This document shows positions 1-9,800 of a stretch of DNA of 64,000 bases, piece after piece. The position numbers and the translations under genes are program-made. The DNA lies in NCBI GenBank assembly GCA_963778675.1, contig CAVZVI010000011.1, positions 1,302,001 through 1,366,000 of the forward strand, given 5' to 3'. Under the pieces are notes generated by a model. It ran no database searches, was not told the DNA's origin, and saw only the letters and a program-made list of their open reading frames with translations. Origin of the DNA: CAWCDJ01 sp963778675. GTDB taxonomy: Bacteria; Acidobacteriota; Terriglobia; Bryobacterales; Bryobacteraceae. Numbering within the stretch: position 1 is the first letter of the stretch; every line of letters begins with the position of its first letter.

Positions 1-1917
1 TGCCACGATCGGTTCGGCCGCGCACAGCGCATGCAGCATGTTCACATACTGCGATCCCTGACCCGTATAGAGAAACGCCACCTTGGGGGCGCGCCCGTGA
101 CCACGGAAGATGCCCTGGGCGCGCAGCGCCTTCCATACCGCCGGTTGGTTCGCCGGCAGCGCTTTGAGGGCTTTCGCGCACTTGTCGGCCAGCTCGGCGG
201 CACTTCCATAATCGATCGCGATGCGCTCCGGCGCGCGCAGGTCGGCTTCCGGCGGGGCGGAGATTGCGGGCGCGCGGCCCGCCTCGGCGGCGTCGAGCAC
301 CGGGCGGAGACGCCCGGCCAGTTCGGCCTCCGAAGCGGCGCCGAGCACCAGCGCTCCCCGGAGTGGCGCCTTCGGGGAAGCATTCGCACAGGGCTGGCTC
401 ATCCCCGGCGAAACATGTGCTGGGGCGTCGGGCGCAAGCCCCACGGGCGGCGCCTCGCCCACTGACACGGAACGCTTCCCGTTTCCGGTGAGCCGGTGCG
501 GTACATATTCCTCCAGGACCATGTGAAAATTGGTTCCTCCGAATCCAAAGGCGCTTGCTCCAGCGCGCCGGACGCCCTCCGCCGTTTCCATCCAGGGCCG
601 AAGCTCCGTGTTGACGTAGAGTGGCGAGTGCGCGAAATCGATCTTCGAATTGGGATGCTCGCAGCGCACGCTCGGCGGCAGCACCTTGTCTCGAAGCGCG
701 AGTGCCGTTTTCAAAATGCCGGCGGCCCCCGCCGCTCCCTTCAGGTGCCCGATGTTCGATTTGACCGATCCGAGCGGAATCGGGCGGCCGTTCACACCGC
801 ACTCTTTGAGCACCCCTGCCATGCTCTCGACCTCAACCAGGTCGCCGACGCTCGTGGAGGTTCCGTGCCCCTCGATCAGCGTCGCGGTAGCCGGCGACAG
901 TCCGGCGTTCTGCCATGCGCGCTCGATCGAGAGCTTCTGTCCTACGGGGTTCGGGGCCGTAATGCCTTTTCCCTTGCCGTCGCTCGACGCCCCGGCGCCG
1001 CGGATCACGGCATAAATCTTGTCGCCATCGCGCTCGGCGTCCGCCAGGCGCTTCATCAGGAAAAGCGCGGCGCCTTCGCCCATAACGAAGCCGTCCGCGC
1101 CGTCGGCGTAGGGCCGCGAGCCGGTCGCTGAAAGCGCCCCGATCTTGCAGAACTTGATGAAGGTCGGCGCACCCATATTGCGATCGATCCCGCCCGTGAC
1201 CGCTACGTCGCAATCGTTCCCGATAAGACCCTGAACCGCCGCGTTGATTGCGGCCATCGCGGAGGCGCACGCCGCGTCGCACGTGAAGTTCGGGCCGCGG
1301 AAGTTGTACACGTTGGCGATTCGTCCCGCCAGGCAGTTCGCCAGTTCGCCGGGCATGCTGTCTTCCGTGATCGGAGGCAGCCGGCTTTCGAGGCGGGAGC
1401 GCCATTCGCGCGCGATGTCCCGCCGGACCGCGGCGGGCAGCGCCGCAAACGAGGCGCTCTCCTCCAACTCCTGTGCATACTCGGGGAAGTACGCCCGCAT
1501 CGAAGTCAGGTAGTGCCGCTCGCCTGCCATCGCATTGCCGAGGATGACCGCCGTGCGCTCGGTGTTCAACGGGCGCTCGGGATAGCCGTAATCGGCCAGC
1601 GCCTCGCGTGTGGCGGAGATGGCCCAGAGTTGTGACTCGTCCATGGCGTCGGCTACGCGTGGCGGTATCGCCATTCGCCATTTCAAAGGATCCCAGGCAT
1701 ACTCGCGAACCCATCCGCCGATTTTGGAGTAGGTCTTACCCGGCGCATTGTGATCGTCGTCGTAATACAGTGCAGGGTCCCACCGCTCCGGCGCGACTTC
1801 GGTGATGCTGTAACGCCCGGCCTTGATGTTGTTCCAGAAGGCCGGTACATTCGGGGCATCGGGCAGAATGGCGCCAGCCCCCACGATTGCGATCGCCCGA
1901 TAATCTGTGTTCTGCAT
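1..1917 (-). CDS. PfaA-like type I polyketide/secondary-lipid synthase, KS and start of AT (3' partial)
   Basis: The first 639 codons of a large iterative synthase that continues past the left edge. Residues about 8-460 form a ketosynthase with all catalytic residues visible: Cys217 in CDAACASA, His351 in EGHGTST and His391 in KSNIGHLKG. A linker rich in Ala and Pro follows, and near residue 620 the acyltransferase motif TGQGSQ begins. The KS start (AIVGAGAILPDAPNVPAFW) resembles PfaA/HglE-type polyunsaturated fatty acid or glycolipid synthases rather than modular PKSs. That assignment rests on resemblance only. The ATG at 1917 has a good AAGGAG site. It lies 39 bases behind the acyl-CoA dehydrogenase, so it is probably the last visible gene of an operon starting at 7460. 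Confidence 0.88.
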   Translation of the reverse strand, partial: MQNTDYRAIAIVGAGAILPDAPNVPAFWNNIKAGRYSITEVAPERWDPALYYDDDHNAPGKTYSKIGGWVREYAWDPLKWRMAIPPRVADAMDESQLWAISATREALADYGYPERPLNTERTAVILGNAMAGERHYLTSMRAYFPEYAQELEESASFAALPAAVRRDIAREWRSRLESRLPPITEDSMPGELANCLAGRIANVYNFRGPNFTCDAACASAMAAINAAVQGLIGNDCDVAVTGGIDRNMGAPTFIKFCKIGALSATGSRPYADGADGFVMGEGAALFLMKRLADAERDGDKIYAVIRGAGASSDGKGKGITAPNPVGQKLSIERAWQNAGLSPATATLIEGHGTSTSVGDLVEVESMAGVLKECGVNGRPIPLGSVKSNIGHLKGAAGAAGILKTALALRDKVLPPSVRCEHPNSKIDFAHSPLYVNTELRPWMETAEGVRRAGASAFGFGGTNFHMVLEEYVPHRLTGNGKRSVSVGEAPPVGLAPDAPAHVSPGMSQPCANASPKAPLRGALVLGAASEAELAGRLRPVLDAAEAGRAPAISAPPEADLRAPERIAIDYGSAAELADKCAKALKALPANQPAVWKALRAQGIFRGHGRAPKVAFLYTGQGSQYVNMLHALCAAEPIVA

Positions 1918-1956
1918 GACGATGCTCCTTAACGAGCCACAGCCCCCAGGCGCGGC

Positions 1957-3645
1957 TCACGCGACGTGCGAGGCCGCCCTGATGGCCCGGCCATAAAGCA
2001 CGTCGGCAACAAAATCCATATCGGGGATCAGCCCGATCTGTGCGCGATGGATGGCCGGGAGGTTCACGGCCGCTTCAAACGCGGCCAGTTCGCCGCCTGC
2101 ATCCAGACCCTCGGGCCCGGCGCCTATGATCCACCGCAAACCTTCATGGCCCACCTTGAGGGCAGCCTCGCGCGCGAAGATTCGCGCGATGGCCGCCAGG
2201 GCCGGCGGGTCGAACCGCTGGTTCGCCTTCTCATTGAGCCGCCCTTCGGCCATCAGCGCTGCGCGGCGCGCCAGACAACCGGCGCACTCCGCATAGGCGA
2301 TCCATTCGCCCAGGCGCAGAAGAATGTGCTGATACCGCGTCAACCGGCCAAGACGCGCCCGTTCCATCACTTCGGCCAGGGCGTGAAGGGCCAGTGCCGC
2401 GAAGCCGGCGCCGACATCCGGGTGGCGCGCGTCGAGCGCTTCAAACTCGCGCGCCCGCTCGTGATAGTGGCGGCCGCGGGTCTTCAGGTGCATCTGCCAG
2501 CGGTCGCGGCTGATGGTCATCTCCATGATCTCGGAGGTGCCTTCATAGATGGTGGTGATGCGTACGTCCCGGCTGATCTTCTCGACCATGTATTCGTGGG
2601 TGTAGCCGTAGCCGCCGAGCGCCTGGATGCTGGCCTCGGCCGCCATGTTGCCGGCCTCGGTCGCCATGTACTTCGCGATCGCACCCTCGGTGTTCAGGCT
2701 GCCTTCGCCCCCGGCGTCGATCCGCTCTGCCGTCTCCTCGATGTAGGCGCGTCCGGCCTCGAGGCGGGCGACGTTCGGCACGATCAGCTTGTGGGTGTAT
2801 CCCTGCTTCTCGGAAAGCGGCGAGCCGGCTTGAATCCGCTTGGCGGAGTAAGGGATCGCGCGGTCCAGTGCCGCCCATCCCGCGCCCAAGCCGAACGCCG
2901 CGACCATGAGACGCGTGTAGCCGAACACGGCCTGCGCCTGGAGCAATCCCTGGCCCTCGACGCCACCCACCAGCCGGCCGGCATCGACGTAGACATCGGC
3001 GAACGAGAGCGCCGCCGTGTTACTGGTGCGGATCCCGTGCTTGTCTTCGGGCCGGCCGTGTGTAAATCCCGGCGCGCCGCGTTCCACAATAAACCAGCTC
3101 GGACCCGCGGGCGTGTTCGCCAGAACGGAATAGGCATCCGCTATTCCTCCGTTGCTGATCCACTGCTTGCTGCCGTTGATGCGATATCCCACGACCCGGC
3201 CGTCTTCGACCACACGGTCGGCCGTAGTCTGCAGCGCGCCCAGGTCGCTTCCGGCATCGGGCTCGGTCGCGCCGTAGGCGAACAGCAGCCCTTCCTCCGC
3301 AATGCGCGAGAGCCAGATCTTCTTCTGCTCTGGTGTGGCCCCGACCGTGATCGGATCGCTTCCCAGGAACGTCGCCAGGACCGCCGTGGCGATTCCGAGG
3401 TCGATCCGCGCCATCTCTTCGCACACGCAGTACACATCGAACGCGCCGCCGCCGAAGCCCCCGAACTCCTCCGGAATGAAGAGCAGTTGGATCCCCAGCT
3501 TGTCCGGGCTGCACATGTGACGGACGATTTCGAGCGGGCACTCGTCGCGCGCATCGAGCGCGATCAGTTCCTGATCCGTCAGCCGCTTCCTGGCGAACTC
3601 GCGGAGCGACTTCAGGCTCAGCTTGAGGGTCTTGCCGGCAATCAT
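1957..3645 (-). CDS. Acyl-CoA dehydrogenase, long form
   Basis: FAD-dependent alpha,beta-dehydrogenation of an acyl-CoA. The 562 residues are longer than the roughly 380 of standard ACADs, with about 150 extra C-terminal residues, as in the long family found in electron-transfer operons of anaerobes and Acidobacteriota. Visible motifs are YGATEPDAGSD and KQWISNG (FAD/acyl binding) and TTIYEGTSEI, carrying the usual catalytic Glu region. The substrate cannot be read from sequence. The start ATG overlaps the etfA stop (ATGA), so the gene is translationally coupled to its electron acceptor. Confidence 0.93.
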   Translation of the reverse strand: MIAGKTLKLSLKSLREFARKRLTDQELIALDARDECPLEIVRHMCSPDKLGIQLLFIPEEFGGFGGGAFDVYCVCEEMARIDLGIATAVLATFLGSDPITVGATPEQKKIWLSRIAEEGLLFAYGATEPDAGSDLGALQTTADRVVEDGRVVGYRINGSKQWISNGGIADAYSVLANTPAGPSWFIVERGAPGFTHGRPEDKHGIRTSNTAALSFADVYVDAGRLVGGVEGQGLLQAQAVFGYTRLMVAAFGLGAGWAALDRAIPYSAKRIQAGSPLSEKQGYTHKLIVPNVARLEAGRAYIEETAERIDAGGEGSLNTEGAIAKYMATEAGNMAAEASIQALGGYGYTHEYMVEKISRDVRITTIYEGTSEIMEMTISRDRWQMHLKTRGRHYHERAREFEALDARHPDVGAGFAALALHALAEVMERARLGRLTRYQHILLRLGEWIAYAECAGCLARRAALMAEGRLNEKANQRFDPPALAAIARIFAREAALKVGHEGLRWIIGAGPEGLDAGGELAAFEAAVNLPAIHRAQIGLIPDMDFVADVLYGRAIRAASHVA

Positions 3646-4643
3646 GACCGCCGCCTCTCTTTGCCCGTTACACAGCTCTCCTCGCGAACCCGCGCCGCCA
3701 ACGCCGGCAGGAACTCCAGGATGTCATCCACGATCCCTACGTCCGCCACTCGAAAGATCGGTGCCTTGGGATTCTTGTTGATAGCGACCATGAACGGGCT
3801 GCCCTTGATTCCCGCCAGGTGCTGGAAGGAGCCGCTGATTCCGCACGCCATGTAAACCCTGGGCCGCACCGTCTGCCCGGACGACCCCACCTGTCGCGAT
3901 TTATCCATCCACTTGGCGTCCACCACTGGCCGCGAGCAACTCACGGCCGCGCCCATGGCCTGCGCCAGGTCCTCGGCGATCGCGACATTCTCCTGCTCCC
4001 CAATGCCGCGGCCGATCGAAACCAGGACGTGTTCCTTCGTGATGTCGACATCGCCGGCTTCGGCGGCGATCGTCTCCAGGTAGCGCCGGCGCGCCGTCAG
4101 GGTTCCGACCTCCGCAGATTTATCGACCACCTTCCCGGCCACTGGAGCGCCTTCCGCCGGACGGAAAGCTCCCGGCCGGATGTTCAGCACGGCGCCTGTC
4201 GAGAGGTCGCAACGCAAGTGCACGCTCACCTGGCCTCCGAACTCCTGGCGCACCACTTTGAGGCGTACCCCTTCGACACCCTCGATATCCAGCACATCCG
4301 GCACGTATGCCGCGTTCATCTTGATGGATAGCCCCGGCGACAGATCGACACCGAAATGCTCGTGGGGAACCAGCACGATGCTGCCCGCGGGAAGCACGCT
4401 GAGCATTGCCTTGCGGACCAGTTCGCCGTTGGGATAGGCGAGCGGCTCCTTGGCGATCTTCCAGATCTCGTGGTAGGAATCACGCAGACTTTCGCATACC
4501 TTATCGAGATCGGAGCCCCAGCCGGTGACGATGGCGGTGGCGGATTGCGCCGGGTCGATCTTTCGCGCCGCAGCCGGCAGCTCAGCCGATGTATCATCCG
4601 GAACGCCGCCCCTGTGGACGATATAGGCAAAGATCCGTGGCAT
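3642..4643 (-). CDS. etfA: Electron transfer flavoprotein subunit alpha
   Basis: 333 residues. The N-terminal domain is followed by the conserved C-terminal FAD-binding domain: GSSGQTVRPRVYMACGISG, then HLAGIKGS and INKNPKAPIF. With EtfB it takes electrons from the acyl-CoA dehydrogenase encoded next and passes them to the membrane Fe-S oxidoreductase encoded at 5451-7460. It overlaps both neighbours by 1-4 bases, the classic etfB-etfA order. There is no N-terminal ferredoxin extension, so it is a plain EtfA rather than the fused form. Confidence 0.95.
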   Translation of the reverse strand: MPRIFAYIVHRGGVPDDTSAELPAAARKIDPAQSATAIVTGWGSDLDKVCESLRDSYHEIWKIAKEPLAYPNGELVRKAMLSVLPAGSIVLVPHEHFGVDLSPGLSIKMNAAYVPDVLDIEGVEGVRLKVVRQEFGGQVSVHLRCDLSTGAVLNIRPGAFRPAEGAPVAGKVVDKSAEVGTLTARRRYLETIAAEAGDVDITKEHVLVSIGRGIGEQENVAIAEDLAQAMGAAVSCSRPVVDAKWMDKSRQVGSSGQTVRPRVYMACGISGSFQHLAGIKGSPFMVAINKNPKAPIFRVADVGIVDDILEFLPALAARVREESCVTGKERRRS

Positions 4644-5434
4644 TAGTTCAACCCTCCCTTGGCCTTCAGCAGATCGAGGAGTTTGTCGATGACTTCCGCG
4701 CGGTTGCCTTCGAGCAGGTCTGCGCCTTTGCCTGCAGGTGGTATGAAGTAGTCCAGGCGCCGGACCTTCGCGGACGCTTCGCCTACCTCGCCGGCGTCGA
4801 CGCCGAGATCCGATGCGCCGAACGTTGGAATCGGAATGGAGGCGACCTGGCGGATGCCGCGCATACCCACGTACCGCGGCTCGTTGATCCCGGTCTGGAT
4901 GGAGAGCACGCAGGGGAGATCGATGGCGTTGATCTCCTTGCTGCCTCCTTCGATCTCGCGGCCGATCTTGAGCTTTCGTCCTTCCAGGACCTCGATGGAG
5001 GTCACCAGCGACGCGAACGGGTAATCCAGCATCGCTGCCAGCATGCCGCCGACCTGGGCACAGCCGTCCTCGGCCTGTACGCCGGTCAGAACCAGGTCGT
5101 AATGGCCCATTTGCACGAACGCTTTCAGGATCGCCGCGACGCCCCGTCCATCGGTTCCGTTGAAGGCGTCGTCTGAGATCAACACGCCGCTCGCGGCGCC
5201 CATCGCCATCTCGCGCCGCAGGATCTCTTCATCCTCTTCGCCCCCAACCGTCACTACGGTGACGTTGCCGCCCGTCCGCGCCACGATCTGCAGCGCCTCC
5301 TCGACCGCATAATTATCGGGTTCGTTGACCGAATAGACGAGGTCGTCGCGTTCGATATCGGTTCCGGCGGCATTCGGCTGAACCTCGTTCTCCGAAGTGT
5401 CGGGAACCCTTCTTGCGCAAACCAGGATCTCCAT
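4643..5434 (-). CDS. etfB: Electron transfer flavoprotein subunit beta
   Basis: 263 residues, the usual length. It begins MEILVCARRVPDTSE and carries the AMP/ETF-domain features YSVNEPDNYAVEEAL and VLTGVQAEDG. It forms the heterodimer with EtfA. The start follows the ETF:quinone oxidoreductase gene by about 16 bases, and the stop overlaps the etfA start by one base, so the whole block is one transcript. Whether this ETF is bifurcating cannot be decided from these motifs alone. The partner oxidoreductase argues for simple transfer to the quinone pool. Confidence 0.95.
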   Translation of the reverse strand: MEILVCARRVPDTSENEVQPNAAGTDIERDDLVYSVNEPDNYAVEEALQIVARTGGNVTVVTVGGEEDEEILRREMAMGAASGVLISDDAFNGTDGRGVAAILKAFVQMGHYDLVLTGVQAEDGCAQVGGMLAAMLDYPFASLVTSIEVLEGRKLKIGREIEGGSKEINAIDLPCVLSIQTGINEPRYVGMRGIRQVASIPIPTFGASDLGVDAGEVGEASAKVRRLDYFIPPAGKGADLLEGNRAEVIDKLLDLLKAKGGLN

Positions 5435-5450
5435 CTTCGCTTTCTCCTTT

Positions 5451-7460
5451 TCAGTTGGCCATTTGCCGGTCGACCAGTTCCGCCAGGTCGATGGCCGTCA
5501 TCTTCCCTTCCATGCCCGCGACCTTGATCGCGTCTTCGAGATTTGCCATGCAGAACGGACAGGCCGTCACGATGACGTTGGCGCCCGCCTCCGCCGCCAT
5601 CCGTATCCGCCGCACGCCCATCCGTTCGTCCTCTTTCGGCTCGTAGAACAGCGCCAGCCCGCCGCCTCCGCAGCAGAACGAACGATCCCGCGAGCGCTGC
5701 ATCTCGACACGGCGTAAGCCTGGAATCGCGTCGAGCACGTCGCGCGGGCTCTCATAAATGCCGTTATGCCGTCCGAGATAGCAGGGATCATGGTAGGTGT
5801 ATACGCCGTTCTCGACGGGGTTCAGCCGGATCCTGCCCGTTTTCGCCTCGCGGGCCACCACTTCACTGATGTGCTCCACCGGCGGCACGTCCTTGTAATC
5901 GTGTTTGAGAGCGTTGTAAGCGTGGGGGTCGGCCGTGACGATTCGGCGAACGCCAGAGGATCGAATGGCCTCTGTGTTATGATCCCGGAGCGCCTGGAAC
6001 AGCGTTTCCTCGCCGAACCGGCGGACGTCGTGCCCGCTGTCACGCTCCTTCGCGCCGAGGATGCCGAAGTCCTCCCCGAGTCTGTTGAGAATGCGGGCCG
6101 TTGCGCGCCCGATCGCTTGGATCCGTTCGTCGTAGGAAGTGATACTGTCGACGAAGTACAGCGTGCCCGCACTGCCTCCGCCGTTCAGGATCGGAACCGC
6201 GCCTTGCGCCCAATCGGCCCGCTTCTTCTCCAACTTTCCGAAGGGATTCCCGCGGCCCTCGAGAGCCTTCAAGGGTTTGTGAAGGGGTTGCGGCGCCTTG
6301 CCGTCGTCGACCAAGCCTCGCCGCAGGTCGACGATTTTGTCGATGTACTCAACCAGCAGCGGGCATTCCGCCTCGCAGGCGCCGCAAGTCGTGCAGGACC
6401 AGATCTCATCCTCCGAATAGACGCTGCCGACCAGCGGCAGGCCATCCTGGCGCCGGCCCATTACCGGGTAATGCCGGAAAACGTAGTCTCTTGCTTTGAT
6501 CGAGAGCGCCCTCGGAGAAAGCGGTCTCCCCACCGCGTTCGCCGGGCACTGGTCCGCGCAGCGGCCGCAGTCCGCGCAGGAGTAGAAGTCCAGGATATGC
6601 TTCCAGGTGAAGTCCCCTAACCTCTTAACACCGAAGGACGGAACCGTGTCCAGTTGCTCGTCCGGGATTCCCCAGCGCACCGGCTTCACCGTTCCCCGGT
6701 CCAACTTCGCAAAGTAAATCGAAAACAGTGACGTCTCCACGTGGAACTGGATGCCGAACGGCCGGTAACACAGGAGGAAGAAGAAAGTGATTTCATGCCC
6801 GAGATACGCGCCCAGGTAAAGAGTTCGCAGCATTCCGGGCGAAGCCGGGGCGAAAGCGGCCGCAACGATCCAGGACAACGACAGCGGTGGAAGAAGCTCG
6901 GCGCGTGTTCCTTGCAGTGCATGAAAGGCAGCCCTGCTCCCCTCAAAAAGACCGTCAGCCGCCATAAGGGCAGCGATCAGAACGAGAAGGAAAATGGCGT
7001 CCGCGGAACGGTGTGAATACCGCGACGGAGGAAAGAACAGGCGGCGGGCGATCAGTATCCCCATGCAGCAGAAGACCACCGTCGAGGCGTAATTCCGGAC
7101 CACGCCGTAAAGGCTGTCCCCTTCCGTGACGGCGAAGCGGTCCGAGATGCCGAGAGCGAGAAGTGAGAATGCGCGGCTCGCGAGGATCAGGAAGCCCGCG
7201 AAGATCAGAATGTGCAGGAAGCCCGCGAACCGGTACCTGGGGTGCCTCCATTGCCCGAGCCAGAATCGCAGGACCGTACCCAGGCGGGAAAGTGGCCGGT
7301 CGAAGCGAAGATCGCGTTGCGCGCTGAAGAGGGGCGCCAGGCGCCGGGCTGCGATATAGGCAAAACATGCCAGCCCCAGAAGATGGAGGGTGAGAAACAG
7401 TGCCCGCCCGGAAACCAGCCAGTAAGTGGCACCCGCGATCGAATCAAAACCTGTCTCCAC
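5451..7460 (-). CDS. Membrane Fe-S ETF:(mena)quinone oxidoreductase, EMO/FadF type
   Basis: 669 residues. The N-terminal third has several membrane segments resembling a NarI-like cytochrome b domain. Two [4Fe-4S] motifs follow (CADCGRCADQCP and CTTCGACEAECP), then the paired Cys-rich CCG region (DPCYLGRHNG, FCCGGGG, CPFC) of heterodisulfide-reductase type. This architecture is the former DUF224 family, now regarded as the ETF:menaquinone oxidoreductase that links acyl-CoA oxidation to the respiratory chain. It is first in the operon with etfBA and the acyl-CoA dehydrogenase, which supports that role. No good promoter was recognised in the 63 bases upstream. Confidence 0.9.
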   Translation of the reverse strand: METGFDSIAGATYWLVSGRALFLTLHLLGLACFAYIAARRLAPLFSAQRDLRFDRPLSRLGTVLRFWLGQWRHPRYRFAGFLHILIFAGFLILASRAFSLLALGISDRFAVTEGDSLYGVVRNYASTVVFCCMGILIARRLFFPPSRYSHRSADAIFLLVLIAALMAADGLFEGSRAAFHALQGTRAELLPPLSLSWIVAAAFAPASPGMLRTLYLGAYLGHEITFFFLLCYRPFGIQFHVETSLFSIYFAKLDRGTVKPVRWGIPDEQLDTVPSFGVKRLGDFTWKHILDFYSCADCGRCADQCPANAVGRPLSPRALSIKARDYVFRHYPVMGRRQDGLPLVGSVYSEDEIWSCTTCGACEAECPLLVEYIDKIVDLRRGLVDDGKAPQPLHKPLKALEGRGNPFGKLEKKRADWAQGAVPILNGGGSAGTLYFVDSITSYDERIQAIGRATARILNRLGEDFGILGAKERDSGHDVRRFGEETLFQALRDHNTEAIRSSGVRRIVTADPHAYNALKHDYKDVPPVEHISEVVAREAKTGRIRLNPVENGVYTYHDPCYLGRHNGIYESPRDVLDAIPGLRRVEMQRSRDRSFCCGGGGLALFYEPKEDERMGVRRIRMAAEAGANVIVTACPFCMANLEDAIKVAGMEGKMTAIDLAELVDRQMAN

Positions 7461-7523
7461 GGCCCGAAATCTCCCGATCCCAAGAATGAATGCCGGGAAC
7501 GCCTCCCGGCGGTCGTCGGGCGA

Positions 7524-7820
7524 TCACATCGTCGCGATGATACTCTGAACGGACAGACGCTCGTTCAGAATCAGCCGCCGGAGGATGCGCAGGTCATTCA
7601 GCGTCCGCCGGCTCTTGTACACATAGCAACTAAGCATCTTCAGTTTGAAGATTGCCAGGTCGATTGCCTGCGCTCTGCGCTGTTCGCCGTCGCGCAGAGC
7701 CTGGTCCCGGTCACATTTGAGTTCGTTGAGGACATCCAGAGCCGTGGTGGCCAGGATGTTCATATATTCCTGGGCGCTCTCGATGGAGTCGAAAGGTCCT
7801 TCGATCTCTTCCGCCGACAT
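7524..7820 (-). CDS. Small conserved-looking hypothetical protein
   Basis: 98 residues, predicted mostly helical with many charged residues, no signal peptide, membrane segment or Cys motif. It begins MSAEEIEGPFDSIESAQEY. A GGGGGA stretch sits just before the ATG at 7820. Family not recognised. It stands alone between the ETF operon and leuA on the same strand; the protein looks coding because its composition is balanced and the reading frame fills the gap, but function is unknown. Confidence 0.6.
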   Translation of the reverse strand: MSAEEIEGPFDSIESAQEYMNILATTALDVLNELKCDRDQALRDGEQRRAQAIDLAIFKLKMLSCYVYKSRRTLNDLRILRRLILNERLSVQSIIATM

Positions 7821-8120
7821 GAATCCCCCGCATCACGGGCCTGTGTCTGCCCATATCTCAGGTGCTGATTTGACTTACCGCACCGCGGATTGATAGCCGG
7901 GGCCGCAATACTGCCGGACCCGGCCGCCGGTTAAGAGTGGCTAAGTCGCCGGTAGGTCCGCTGCCGCTCTTCGAGTGGTGGCGGATCAATTTCAGCTTAT
8001 AAGACCCTTAAATCTGTTTTTGAAGGAAATCGCGACAAATGTCAAGGTACAATCAAGACATTTTACCCGCACCGGGGATTGGAATGTTTCAACGAGCACA
8101 CTATTCCTGCTGACGGGCCG
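7821..8120. other. 300-base intergenic region
   Basis: Gap between leuA and the small gene at 7524. Bases about 7990-8065 are much richer in A+T than the surroundings and include a TTGACA hexamer on the minus strand (8040-8045), but I find no matching -10 box 16-18 bases downstream. No tRNA fold, riboswitch or terminator stem was recognised. It presumably carries the leuA 3' end and the promoter of the small gene. Confidence 0.4.
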
Positions 8121-9659
8121 TCAGCGCTTGCCGCCGGCCAGTTTGTTCAGTCCGTCGATGTACGCCTTCGCGCTGGCTTCGATCACATCGGTGGAAGCGC
8201 CCCGGCCGATCACGCGCCGCCCACCGTCTTCCAGGTGCACGGTGGCTTCGCCCATTGCCTCGGTGCCGCTGGTCACCGCCCGGATGTCGTACCGCACCAG
8301 CTTCGCCGACGTATTCGTCACCTGCGCAATCGCCCGGTACGCGGCATCAACCGGGCCGTCGCCGATCGATGCGCCTTCGGCCGTTCCCTCCTGCATACGC
8401 AGTTTCACGGTGGCGGTGGGAATCGCGGATGTGCCGCTGTAGATGTGCAGGTACTCCAGGTGATAGGTCTCCGGCAGCGGGTGTACTTCGTCGCGGAGGA
8501 TCGCCACCAGGTCCTCGTCGAATACCTCCTGCTTCTTGTCCGCCACCGACAGAAATCGCTGATATGCCTGGTTCAGCTCATTTTCGTCGAGCCGGTAGCC
8601 GAGCTTCTGGATGCGGTCGCGCAGCCCGTGGCGGCCGGTCCGCGCGGTCAGGACCACACGGCTTTCCGTCATGCCGACATCTTCCGGCCGCATGATCTCG
8701 TAGGTCTCCCGCTGCTTCAGGAACCCGTCCACGTGAATTCCCGAGCTGTGCGCGAACGCATTCCCTCCAACCACGGCCTTGTTGGGCGGCACCGGAATGC
8801 CGAGCAGTTCCGAAACCAGGCGGCTGGTGCGATGCAGCGCCCGCGTGTTGACGCAGGTGTCCACGCCGAAATAATCGGCTCGCGTGCGCAGCGCCATCAC
8901 CACCTCTTCGAGGGCGGCGTTGCCTGCCCGTTCGCCGATGCCGTTGATCGTGCCCTCCACCTGCCGGGCGCCATTCAGCACCCCGGAGAGCGTGTTGGCG
9001 ACCGCCAGCCCCAGGTCGTCGTGGCAATGGACGCTGATGGTCGCATGTTCAGCCCCGCGCACCCGTTCGCGGATGCTGCGAATCAGTGCTCCGTACTGCG
9101 CCGGCACGGTATAGCCGGTGGTGTCCGGGATGTTGATGACCGAGGCGCCGGCTTCGATCACGGCGTCAAGCATCTCAAACAGGTAGCCAGGCTCGGCGCG
9201 CCCGGCGTCTTCGGCATAGAACTCCACGTCATCGACAGACTGCCGCGCGAGTTTGACCGCCTCGACCGCCATCTCGAGAATCCTGGCCTTCTTCTCGCCC
9301 AGGGTCTTCCCGTACCGGTCGTCCTGGAATTTGCCGGCGATGTGGATATCCGAGGCGCCAATGCCCGTGTGGATGCGGGGGCGCTTTGCGTGCGCCAGCG
9401 CCTTGCCGCAGGCCGCGATATCGCCGGGCACGGCGCGCGAGAGCGCACAAATCGCGGGGCCGTCGATCTCACTTCCAATGAGTTGCACGGCCTCGAAATC
9501 CTCGGGAGAAGAGGCCGGATAGCCCGCCTCGATGACGTCGACATTCAACTGCGCCAACTGCGTGGCAATGAGCAGTTTGTCCCGGCTTCCCAGCCGGCTC
9601 CCTGCAGCCTGCTCGCCGTCTCTTAAAGTGGTATCGAAAACCGCTACTTTCTCAGGCAT
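8121..9659 (-). CDS. leuA: 2-isopropylmalate synthase
   Basis: First step of leucine synthesis: 2-oxoisovalerate plus acetyl-CoA to 2-isopropylmalate. 512 residues. The HMGL-type TIM barrel shows FDTTLRDGEQ at residues 8-17, the metal-binding VHCHDDLG, and NGIGERAGNAALEEV. The C-terminal region (about 380-512) matches the LeuA allosteric domain that binds leucine. The close homologue citramalate synthase is the main alternative; length and motifs favour LeuA. No leu neighbours and no leader peptide or T-box were seen, so it appears to be a stand-alone gene. Confidence 0.9.
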   Translation of the reverse strand: MPEKVAVFDTTLRDGEQAAGSRLGSRDKLLIATQLAQLNVDVIEAGYPASSPEDFEAVQLIGSEIDGPAICALSRAVPGDIAACGKALAHAKRPRIHTGIGASDIHIAGKFQDDRYGKTLGEKKARILEMAVEAVKLARQSVDDVEFYAEDAGRAEPGYLFEMLDAVIEAGASVINIPDTTGYTVPAQYGALIRSIRERVRGAEHATISVHCHDDLGLAVANTLSGVLNGARQVEGTINGIGERAGNAALEEVVMALRTRADYFGVDTCVNTRALHRTSRLVSELLGIPVPPNKAVVGGNAFAHSSGIHVDGFLKQRETYEIMRPEDVGMTESRVVLTARTGRHGLRDRIQKLGYRLDENELNQAYQRFLSVADKKQEVFDEDLVAILRDEVHPLPETYHLEYLHIYSGTSAIPTATVKLRMQEGTAEGASIGDGPVDAAYRAIAQVTNTSAKLVRYDIRAVTSGTEAMGEATVHLEDGGRRVIGRGASTDVIEASAKAYIDGLNKLAGGKR

Positions 9660-9800
9660 CTCTTCATTCTGTCTTATGGAATTCCATCATGGACTGCCGG
9701 ATGGTGGCAAGTATAGCGCTGATCATGTCGATCTGAGCGCGGCCGGAGGCTGTTCCTTTTGAAACCAGTGAGTTGCGGTCCGCATGGGGTAGGAGATGAA

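Noticed and set aside
1966..3855. A 629-codon open frame on the plus strand
   Set aside because: It is antisense to the acyl-CoA dehydrogenase and etfA; high GC leaves few stops in that frame, and the translation is His/Arg/Gly-rich with no family features.
9660..9800. Small gene between leuA and the CcmH-like gene
   Set aside because: Only a short frame overlapping ccmH antisense-frame sequence, with no ribosome site or recognisable protein.
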